Notes under the pieces: generated by a model
Seen by the model: the letters and a program-made list of their open reading frames with translations, nothing else
The model's database searches: none
Told to the model about the DNA's origin: nothing
Origin: Alentia gelatinosa
Lineage: Eukaryota; Annelida; Polychaeta; Phyllodocida; Polynoidae
Direction: 5' to 3'
DNA: 64,000 nucleotides
Assembly: GCA_950022655.1 (NCBI GenBank)
Contig: OX465581.1
Location: 109,165,125-109,229,124 of the forward strand
Program-made: the position numbers and the translations under genes
Shown: positions 36,201-48,200 of the stretch, in pieces
How the letters are laid out: each line of letters begins with the position of its first letter
Numbering within the stretch: the stretch's first letter is position 1

Positions 36201-39200
36201 ACCTACGGCACTGTCTATAGCACACCCGCCATCTTGTGTCGTCGAAAATGCCGTAGAATCTTGATCCGATCTCAGGTGATCGTAGACTTGCGATATCGTG
36301 ACTAAAAAACAGGGCCCAGAATTCTATAAATAAGAGTGTGTGCTTCTTTCTTCTCAGTCATGGTGTCAAGTCCATCATCAATCTACAGACTCCCGGTGAG
36401 CACAGTAGCTGTGGACCACCACTGGACTCCAGCGGGTTCTCCTACTGCCCGCAGGAGTACATGGACAATGACAGTGAGTAGCTCCGGGCAGCTCAAAGTC
36501 TGGACCATATGAAAAACATGTAACCTCTTATAATATGTCATATTGTAAAAAAAAAAAAAAACTCATTTTGTTAGTTTTTTTCTGTAATAGAAGTAATTAA
36601 TACCTTTTATTCTTACCTTTTCCACATAGAATATTTTGATATAAGTAGGAGAAAAATATTCACATTTCGTCGGGTTTGTGCAATTTCCCTTGAGTAAATG
36701 ATAAAGCAGGTATTTGTGTTCAGTTACCGACATGTTTCGGACCTGTAAGTCCTTTATCAAGGTGTCCTTTTGATGTGAAATCGATTTAAAGTACTTTTAA
36801 TATGAAAAAGTACACACAGTCTAAATGCTTTTTGTTAAATATTTCCTCAGCTGGTATACTGAAATGATTTTATTTTCTGATAATTCTATTGGTTCTTTCC
36901 AATTATCTAGGTTGTAGTTACCTCTTTAATAGCTATGGTTAGATATGTGGTTCTATACGTAATTTAGAAGCAATCTATACATCTCTTCCTGTCCCAATTA
37001 AAGTTTAAAAACAACATTGTAGTTTAGTTGGTGTCTCTGTTCTGTTGAATAACACTGTCTTTTCTTTTTATGAATTTCAGTTTTCTTCTATAATTTTGCG
37101 TGGTATGTACTCCCATTTCCCATAGTTTTGTGTCCAACAAAAACCCATATTATTTTAGGCAGATCAGAACATTTCCTTTATATTGAAAAATAAAACTGAA
37201 TGCAAAATAATGAATCACACTGTAAAGGACTTTTCATGAATCATGATGAATTATGCCTAAATTCGAATCTACACGAGATAAGTATTCATTCTGAAAAAAA
37301 TGTAACTCTAGTTTCTAAACAAGCCAAAAATTATTACATCTTAGCCCAGACGACTTTACTTTTATCTTTTCATTGCTGTGTCCTTCCCAAGTAAAATTGT
37401 CTGTTTTGTTTCGACAGGCCGGACTACAATGTTGGATCTTTAACGAATATACTAGACATGGTTAAAGTGATGCAGTTTGCATTGTCTGAAGGCAAAGTAG
37501 CTGTACACTGCCACGCGGGACTAGGTAAGTCTGATATATCACAACAATACTTCAATATAACGGAAAATAAACTAGGAATAAGGGAGGAGATGTAATTGTT
37601 AATATAAGTAAAAATTGAGAAACGTTACAAAATTCTAATCTGATGTAATCTACCTTATGAGGCAGTGACACAATGTAATTTAAAGTGATTTAAGAAAGAT
37701 ATTCCCTCAAATAAATAGGATTAGTTTTCTTAACTAATTAATAAGGAGTCAGTGAATTGGTGTTAAAAATTTCCAACAAGTTTCGGTCACTCAGGACCTT
37801 CATCAGGGATTGGTTCTCCTTACTACCTTTGTAATGCATTTGAATGCAGTTCATTAACCATTAACGAAGGATGGATGAGGAAAGGGGCGTAACAAAGCGA
37901 TGTGACCGGGCATTGAGCATGGCACTTGTGATGATTAAGATGATTTTATTGAAAAGCATCGAATAAAGAAGGTTCTCAGATGTATGACATAACCAGTTTT
38001 GTTTGTAACAGTTTTTGTCTCCTATCTGATAAATAAAAATTTATGACCAAGTTTACCATAATATCCTCATCCAACTGAACTCCATGGAGGTTTTCAATAC
38101 GGTATACAGATGTATTGATTTGCCTGGGAGACATAGGTTATAGATGGTTGGCGAACGATGCTGGATTTCCATACACATCATCTTCTTTGTAATGCGTGTT
38201 TATAACTTTTACTGTGCCTTTTTAACGTGATGTATGTGTTTATGATGTTCCATGCCAAGCGTGAAATATGACCATAACTTAAGCATATCCTGCTGAACTG
38301 TCAAAGGTAATAAGAAAATAGAAAAAAATACCTGAAAAATAGTAATACGAAAATATAGTTTGAGACGATTCCAAACGAAGATATAATTTCCTTTTGATTC
38401 ATAGGAGACGTGGCATGCATTGCTTTGATAGTCCGCAATTTTTACCTTTTGATTGTTTATGAAATATTTTAAGCAATGAAAAGATTTGCCTGAAATAAGT
38501 CTAGAAAAGCTTCAATCTTCTGGCTTACTCAGGAGGCATTATTGTCACGTCTCATTAAAAAATGCTTAAACCTTTGATGGTCCCTTTATACACTCAGGGT
38601 CCTCTTTGACGTAAAACCACCCAAACAATTAAAATGTGCGATATGTGTTTATGATATGTACTGTGAGTGTGATGTGCAGTGTGTGTTCATAACGTTTTGT
38701 CTGATTCGGGGTCATTACATTTCAGGGCGGACGGGGGTTTTGATCGCTGCCTACCTGGTGTTTGCCAACCGCATGAATCCACACGAAGCCGTTCATTATA
38801 TTCGCTCTAAACGGTACCAGTTCTTCTTACTACCATAGCATGACGCTGTAAATCGTAGGGGTTCTTCACACGTAGTATGGTGGCTTCTGTTTATCATGAG
38901 GCTCGCGTTTACTGTGAAAATCACATTCGACGAGTACACTACTGAAAAGTAATCTCCATTTACATATATAAAACTGACTTAGGTAACTGGCTGCTAAGCT
39001 TTACATCATTATATGATGTTAGATAGGACAGATGTTCCAAATGTTGTGTATGCTTTAAAGTCATGAGGTATGGATTGGGAATGATATATCATCCATTCAT
39101 GATAAAACTAGATATTGTTGTTAGTTCTTGAATTAGTTCCACCAAATTAACTGGTCATGAGTGAACGAAAAACGTTTGCATTATTTTAAGGAAAAAAACC

Positions 39201-42200
39201 ACAGAAAGTAATAAGCTAGAAAATGAATGTGGCACAAACTGGGATGGAGAAGTTATTGATTTAGTAAATATATTAAGGCTGGTCAGGAATAGGGACCGAT
39301 GGTGGATTATCATTTGACAATATGAAAACATGATAAACAAGATATACAACAAAGGGGAGTAATGCTTAGGAGAATCATAAGTAACTGAGACGAAACTGCA
39401 ACATCAGAGATTTACAAAACATGTCCTGTACCGATTGCAGATCTTGGAGTGTTATTTGACATAATCTGTGAATAGAAAGCATGCAATTAAATTTCAATTA
39501 TACATCTATAATTCTGTCAGGTGTTGTAGAATAAGACGAACTGAAAGGTGGAAGTTACTAAATCAGTGATATCCATTTATCAAGGAAAACACTAGTTTTT
39601 GTTTATATAAACTATCAATTACCTTAATGTAAACGAACCTATCTCTTCCCAATAGAATTTTCAGGATGAAGGATCTTAATCAATTAGATTATTGATTGGG
39701 GAAATAGAGGGTAGACAAATTGAAACACGACAATAAGTAATGGCAATTAGCAATTGCAATTGAGGTATTCCTCGCGCTCATAATCTATTGTTCTAACGTG
39801 TTTTAACTTTGCCTGCAGCCCTGGAGCCATACAGACACGTACACAAGTGGCCTGTGTCGAGGAATTCGCTTCATACCTCAAACCGTTCAGAGTTATTTTC
39901 AGCGACGTGTAAGTAACTCTTCATTCTATTTTGAAAGAAGTGGACATTTATATCATTGTTCCTCTGGGGAAAAACCCCGAGAATTGTTCAGCAAGTTCAT
40001 TGATTAAAATAATTTGTTAATGTATGATATGACTGAAATCCGCCTACTTATGTAATGCTATTTAAAATATGGCGTGGCCTACTATGGTGATTTAATGACG
40101 ATGATCCTACATCACATCTTCTTGTACCAACTTCGCCACCTCTGCTTTTAATACACCAATGATCGTTCCATCGTTAGGCCCACCTAAATATGATAATTAG
40201 TACTGTTTGATTGACAACTGTTTATTATTATTTCGGTTTGACCTGTAGGTCAAGACTGAAATATATTAGGGGAGACGGGGAACGGTTTTTGCGGCTTACA
40301 TTATGATACATTACAGAAATATATTCTGAATAATTAGACCCTCGATACCGGGTCCGCACCCGGTGAGAGTAGTGTACTTTATATATTGTGTAGGCACCCG
40401 TTGCGGTTCAATGAATACCTACTAGCGGGTGGGGCTTGCTCTGGTCAGATGTGGCCCGCACCCGGCGACAGTAGTGTATTTTTATATATTGCAACAGGCT
40501 TCCACCTCTCTCCCTCCCTCCCTCCCTCCCTAGCGGGTGGGTCCCGCAGGTGCCGATACCAGACGCGTTGGATGGAATCAGGGGCCTGTTGAATAATCTA
40601 GGATCGTACATGAAGACCCTTTTCTGCACCTCGTACAAGGCTTATCGTTTGATAATATTTACTTTAGTTTGCTAAGACAGCATCAGCCATTCATAAGGTC
40701 GCCCATAAGTGTTAAATAAAGTTGACCAACATCGGCCCTGGGTCTCTATGGCTTACAGAAAATGGTCTACATGTACGATCCTAGATTATTCAACAGCTCC
40801 CAGGTCAAATAGGTCACCAGCAAACCCGCACAGTTCAGATGTGGTCCGCACCCGGTGACAGTAGTGTATTTTTATATATTGCGCAGGCACCCGTTACGGC
40901 TCAATGAATACCTACTAGCGGCTGGGACTTGCTCTGGTCAGATGTGGTCAGCACCCGGCGACAGTAGTGTAATTTTATATATTGCAACAGGCTTCCACCT
41001 CCCTCGCTCCCTCCCTCGCTCGCTCGCTCCCTCCCTCCCTTTTATTTCTTAAAACATGTATACATTACTTGTTGAAACCGAAATCATGGCAATGCCATGC
41101 CTACTATTAATCCTTGTTTATTGTACAGGTCTAACCAGTCATACGAGTTCACGTTAGGGCAGTACTTAATCAGACAACAACATCTTCTACACGGCCTGGA
41201 ATCTAGGCAGCTCAAAACCATACCGAAGGTGAGGCCCTATCCTTAATTCCCAACTGACATCGTGTACAATATCACGAACAAACAGACAAAAACGTTAAGT
41301 AGGGTTGTAGATATATCTAAGAAACCTCTTAAGACACGCCAGCCCCTAAGAAAGACATTGGGCGTCGGAGAGATTGGCATATCCTGCATGTTGGAATAGT
41401 CATAAAAAATACAGTTAAAAATAGTCATATAGAAAAAAGGAAAAGTTATGAAGGGTGCATAATTTGTATAAAAGAACGACGTCTGCATCGTCGAATACAA
41501 AGTTGACCAAATTTAAAAAAAAAACAACAAAAAAACTTGTGAAAGGTGATACTATATTCCCATCTGAACACTCAGATGTGTACCATGTTTACAAGCGAAA
41601 GCGAATTCTGTTTACGTGTTAAATCAAAATTTGTTGGAAGAACAATGATAACTTATTGAAGCAAATACAGATTTTTAAAAAGAAAAATACAATAACCGTG
41701 GTGTCTGCTGTCGTGTTACAGTTACTATACGTCGTGTGTGAGAGACTTCTTGAGCTGGGTCAGAAGTCCAACTGTAAACTGCCCCTGAAGAAGAACACAT
41801 TCAAGGTGATCACAGAACCCCTCCGCCCGCCACCCCCACTCCTAGAGTGTGAGCCCGACCCGAACCTCTGCCGCTCCAGCTCCACCATCAACTCTCTCGG
41901 CGCCAACAACAACAACTCGCCGGGCCAGTACCTGGACGCCGGTCAGGAGCCGCCGCGAGCCCGCAGTATGACCGACCTCACCACCACCACCAACGGCGGG
42001 CTCGTCCCCAAGCAGGGCGACCGCAGCCCGGTGTACTCCCGCCGCCACCTGCCCCCGGTGAACCAGCGGCGCCAGGTGGCCGACATGGACGTGGACAGCA
42101 TAGGGAGGCCGAGCTCACAGTTCTTCCTGGGGAGCGACCCGGACCTGCGCTACCGGCCGCTGGCGGTGGTGGGCCCGGCCGACACGCCGGCCGACCACGT

Positions 42201-45200
42201 GGCCGTACTGATGGGGCACACCGAGTACCCGCCCGACCGCAAGGAGCAGGTCGAGAGCTTTAAGGTGAGGCGCGAGGGTGGAAGGTAGACATTATCAAAG
42301 ATGTCAGTTTTCTAATTTTCCCGTGAGAATCCACTTTTTCGTATCCGGTATATGTGATTGCTTTTCCATGTGTCCAATAAAGATAATATTGATTTAGCCT
42401 CCTTCGCGCCAATAAAACATTGGTTTGAACCTCCCAACAGACCCTTAGCCCCATGCCATGGCCGACAAGAACATATTATCCAAGCTTTTCGGGTTTGTGT
42501 GAGGCAGAAAAATCCATATGAAAAATGTTTCCACTTTTTTCCCTGACACCAACTGACATCCCTGCATAATCAAAGATGACAAATTTACATTATTCCACGA
42601 CAATCCACTCTTCCATTATCAGTATATGATATTCCTTTTCTTGTGTAAAATCAGGAAAGTATTGAGTTTTATTCTTACCAATTAAACATTCCTTCAGACT
42701 CAGCCTCACGCGGTTGTCTACATCAACGTGCTTTTCACGTTTTCTCAGTCTTTCTGAGGCAGCAAATTCCACATGATAAATATTTCTTGCCTTTTTTCTG
42801 GTCCAAACTAGCATCTCTGGAGTCATTACAAACAAATAAAAGACAGAAAGATAAGTGTATAAAAGCCACGTGAATAGGTCCAAGAGTTGAGCACATGGAA
42901 TCATTTATCTTTTAATAGGATATTTTTATTACTTACAATATATTTGTGCCATGACCCTCTTTCAGCAAAACGCGTTGGCTGACTATTTTTTCCAATTCTT
43001 ACGATATTCCTAAACTTTATCACTGCCTTTGTTTGATGTACATCAAATAGAATATATTACAGATGTTTTTGTATTTTTTTGTCAATATTGAACTAGTCGA
43101 GATTTGTCCTGGCTTGCTTGTCATCCTGAGCTCAGTTATTCAATGTCAGATATTTCTCAGGCTGTTTCTACCTTGCAAAAAAATCACCGACCAGACTTAA
43201 AACTTTAAAGCTTCTGTTCACAGAGATGACAGTTTTCCTATTTTCCAAGGAAATCCTTGTTTTCATTTTCAGTTTATGAGAGTAATTCCTCTTGTGTGAA
43301 AAAGAGAGAGAATAAATTGGGCCTCATTCACACCAATAAACAGTGATTCAAATCTCCCGACACATCCCAGCCCATGCCATGACGAAAATCGATGTAATTA
43401 ATAATTCATTTCTATGTAAAGATTTTTTAATTAATAATTCATGTTGTTCCACTGTTATGTTTGCAGTCACTGCTGAATGAAGACGCGTCCACCTGGCTCA
43501 GTCTCCAGGACGAGTCGGACGGTCTGGTGCTGTCAAAACTCATGTGGGACTGGCTGGACCACCTCAAGGTAAGATACTTCATCACCTCACATCAAGTCTA
43601 CAGGAGTTGGCGAGTTAGCTCAGTCGTTAAGGCACTGGACTTGTAATCCCAAAGTTGTAGGACTTTATGGGTTTGAGTCCCACTGTGGCCACTTTTCTCC
43701 TTCATTCCCCGTAGTGGTAGATTTACTGCTATACCAAAGGCTATTCGTTCTCATAGCATGTCTAAGTGGTGTGGGAACTAAAAGAACTCTCACCTCGGTA
43801 AATGTGTAGGGATGAGATTTCTATCTAAATTCATTGCATAGATTCGATCACTACCCTTGTGGTGTAAAAGAACCTTGAGAAAGTCTGGTAAGAACCTGCA
43901 ATGGTTAACTGGATGTTAAATCAAACCAACCAACCAACCAACAAACAAAACCGAGTTTACATACACAACCACGAACAGCAGAGCCAATCAAGCTCCTACA
44001 CGTAAACCTTGCTCTCGCCATATACCAGTAGTACCATTCAAAGTGGACGTCTTCACAATCGCCTCACCCCAATCCACTATTATCCTTATTTCAAGTCGCA
44101 CCATCAAGTCCCCAGCTCACATCACGAAAAGCCAGAACTCATGACCTGGTACATTTTCTTTTTAAAATATTTCATCTGCAAGGATATCGGTGGTTAGCCG
44201 GTTGGAGCTGTCTTTTCAGAGTCTTGTTACAGCCCATATCAAAGAAATATCATGCATTCATCCCATCCGACATTGCCACCTCACGCCAAAACATTAAGAA
44301 AGACAACCTGCCATGAACTGAACATGTGAAACTAACCCGTTTGCGGACGCACCTCCTAAGAGGTGAGCTAGCGCCTGTGTGTCAGACATGCAACACTTTG
44401 CTGAGGGTAAAACATCCCATGCTACAATGTCAGGCCACAAAAAAGAGCAGGAAGAAATTCCTAAAGAACCTAACAACAATGCGCAGTGTTTTCCATAACA
44501 CTGGCGGGAGAGAAATCCTCAGGGATATCAGAGTTCAGGGAAATTCCCAAAATCAGGGTTTTTACAAAACACAGAAATATTATCATTGCTATCTAAAAGC
44601 CTCAATAGAACCTGTGTATGTCAACCCCATATTGTTTAAGGAACCTCATACACCCAAAATCCCTATAAATATGTGCAATGCTACTTCCATGATTTTCAGG
44701 GTTTTCCCTGACAAGCTCCTCAGAGTCCCAGCAAATAACTTCAGGGGTTTTCTTCAAGGGCTACCGACATCCCTGCATGCCACAGTGCCACCACACACCC
44801 TACCTCATATAACAGCCCAGTGTTCCAGAATTAAACGACAAAAACAAAACACCAAACTGTTATACTATAGCGACATATAGAATACTGAGATTGTTCTGTT
44901 GTTGATGACAATATAACACCCAGAGAATTACCGTTCAATAACACGCTTTACAGAAGTAATTTATAGGTTATCCTTTCCTTATCATCGACAAGGACTCGTC
45001 ATTTTATGAAAACATTAACAGAACCAATCCAAAAATAATTCCACCTCTAGACAGATCAAATAAAGGAATTCATAGATATGAACCTATGTAAGCGGACAGG
45101 GTAAAATGGTTATCCGTGTATAGTTTTGTAAACTGGTACTTTACAGGAACCCGTGCTGAGTATGCAGGACATGCCCGACCTACTGAACCACGCAGACGAT

Positions 45201-48200
45201 CCACTCATTGGGCTGAATCAGCTGGACAAGGTCAGTAAATACATTTATTCTATGAGTAACTGACCATTTTGGGGGCAATGAATATTCCGAATGATTCTTA
45301 CTAAGGTTTCTTTTTTTACATCATGTCAAGGTTGCCTGTGATATGTACCCAGGTCCAAAGTGTTGATATTCATTATAAAGAGCATGGCCAATTTGGAAGA
45401 CTTAGGCCATGTCTATCTCATTCATTACATGCGCATTTCCTGTCAGAAAACTTTCTCGAAGTTAGATATTGGCATTAAGAAAAAATAACACGTGAACGAC
45501 TCTTTGGTCATCCTAATGCACCACCGTAGATTGGTGTTGACTCATAGCTGTGTGATAAGGGCCTTTTTACTGCCCAGACGAGAAAAGAAAATGACATTTC
45601 TATCTCATACATAAAATTTCGTTGGCATGCTGATTCTCATGACAGTGACCTCTGGACATGTGTATATATCTTACTGAAACTCTCACCATTTTGGAAGCGT
45701 GTATCCTGGTGACACGTATCCTCGTATCCTCGTACAGGGATACAAGATTTCTGATAAATGATGGGAAAATGATAAATTGAATCAAAATTGCATTAAAACG
45801 TTATTATTATATACCTGTGGTAGTATATCCTACACATACTGCCCGCTCCTACCCATGTCGTATTTATACCCGTACGACACCTAGGTGACGTACGGGGTAT
45901 GTATGTGGCGTAGGGTCATGTACCGCGGCAAAATCCAAATATTCCCCCAGTAGCAAAGTTAGAAATTCGATATTTTAAGGTATATAATAATAGAGAAACA
46001 GGCTGACTGTCTCCGTACGGATAAAATACGCGGTAAAATCGGCGATCAGATGAACCGATGCCGGAGGCAGAGGTTCATCTGATCGCCGATTTTACCGCGT
46101 ATTTTATCCGTACGGAGACAGTCAGCCTGTTTCTCTATAATATCCACACAGTGTCAGTGCTGGTCTACTCCTCTAACAGACTGCGCTGAACCCCTGTCGT
46201 ACCAAGGCTGTTGTCCGCAGCTAGTGGGCTTGCACCAGTGGCAGCTGTCAGACTGTAGATGTTGTAGGTGGCATTTACGACCTTTTGGACACCACCCGCT
46301 TGGTTCCACTGGCCACTGAAGCAAACGCTTGCTAGGGTTAGGGCTAGGATTTTTTATTTCCAGTTGTTGTCGTTGTTGTCCAGTGTGGACGATGAGATTG
46401 TCCGAGGCCACAGAAGTATGCTGTGATGTCCCTATCGTCTGTGTCATGTGATCCTATACTCTTTACATTTATTACCTTGATTTATTAGTTCATTAGAGTT
46501 ATATTTTTGATTTCCAACTTTTCCCCCACTCTTTTTTTTTTTCATTCGTTTATTTATCCTGGATTTCTTAGGCTCAGTGGCCTGTCTTACTTTCGTCCAG
46601 CCAAACAATAACCGCTGGTTGCGGGTCTGTTTACAGATATACAGTATCTGTCATCTAGAAGAGGAGAGAGAAAATACATTTGCATAGGCTTACTGCCCCA
46701 AAGAGGATGATTGAAGGTGCAACGTGTTGATGATCTTAATAACGAGGGGGGGGGGGCTTTTAGCATGATCAACCATCTAGTGGATCAGGTTGGTCGATCC
46801 GGTCAACAATGGTGTTGGGCAATTTGTTAGGCCCAAGGTTTCATATAATTTTTGTTAATGACATGGGTAACACACCTGCAGATAGTCCTTTAGCAATTTA
46901 TGATAAAGCAAGTTGTCATTTATCACCCAAAGGCTTGTTTGTTCTTAGGTATCTTTTAAGTGACTCTGGCGTTTTTAAGGCACGTATGTCCGGAGCTAGT
47001 TCGTTCCATAGTTTGGCACATTTGTATTGGACACTTTTGGTATATTTGGCACACTTAGGTTTTGTAACTTTTAGCAGTTTCTGGTCATGCGCCCTCGTTC
47101 TGATATCTCGCAAATCAACATAAGTGTCAGAGCTTGATCTCCTAAAGGCTGTCATTACTTGGTGTTTATTTCTACGATCGACTAATGCGTCCAGATTATA
47201 CCGCTTATGCAATTCCGCAGTACTTTTCTTTGGCCAGTGTGGGTAAGCAAGGCGAAGGCATTTATTTTGTGTGATTTGGAGTTTCTTTAATAGGTGGCTC
47301 GGGCCCCCGTGGTAGATGATATCTCCATAGTCCAGATACGGTAGAACCATATGTTTATACATCGATGTGGCAGCTTTTTCAGTGATATACGGTCTGATTT
47401 TGTGCATTAGATAAGTTTTGTGATGGGTTACATGGAGAGCTTTGGCCAAGTGTCTACGAAAATCCAAGACCTGGTCTAGTATTACCCCTAGGTAGGTATA
47501 TGATATCACATGTTCGATTTCGGTAGTTTTTAAATATAATGGTTGGGGATGCATATTCTTTAGCTTATTTCTTGTAGAGAAGGTCATAGCCTTTGTCTTA
47601 TTGGCATTTATCGTGAGCTTGTTTCTTTCACACCATGAGCTGAAACGGTTTAGGTTATCATACAGTTTTTGACGGTTTTCATTCGAGTGAGTGGGATTAC
47701 TTCGATAAAGGACAGTATCATCGGCATATAGTTGTATGTTAGAATGTTGGAGAGTTTTTTGAGCATCATTTATGAAAATTAGAAATAGGAGAGGTCCTAG
47801 TGTTGACCCTTGAGGAACACCATGCGTTATTGTGAGTTCAGTGGATATTGCGTTATTGCACTTTGTCTGCTGTTTCCTATTTGTTAGATAGCTTCTAAAC
47901 CAGGCAAGGGAATTTTGAGAGAAATTATATATGGAGAATTTTGCAAGGAGTATGTTATGATCGATAGTGTCAAATGCTTTTTTTAAATCTATGAATATTG
48001 CATCTATTGAGTTATTATTATTGATATCAGTGTATAGGTCATCTGTGAATTTAGCAAGAGCTTGAGTAGTTGAGTAACAGGGCCTGAATCCAAATTGGTT
48101 ATGTGAAAGTAGGTTATTTGAGTCAAAATATTCGTATAGTTGGGAGTGTATGATCTTTTCGATGAGTTTACTGGGGAGCGGTAGTATGGAAATTGGCCTA

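Larger units (their letters stand above)
33131..36357 (+). other. PTPDC1 intron 3
   Basis: 3.2 kb containing a TA-rich patch (about 33860-33915), a tRNA-derived SINE and an 819-bp foldback element, both listed. No other gene seen. Confidence 0.7.

Noticed and set aside
43608..43680. tRNA-Thr gene
   Set aside because: The tRNA-like head continues into a SINE body with an (AACC)n tail, and the acceptor stem does not close as in a real tRNA.
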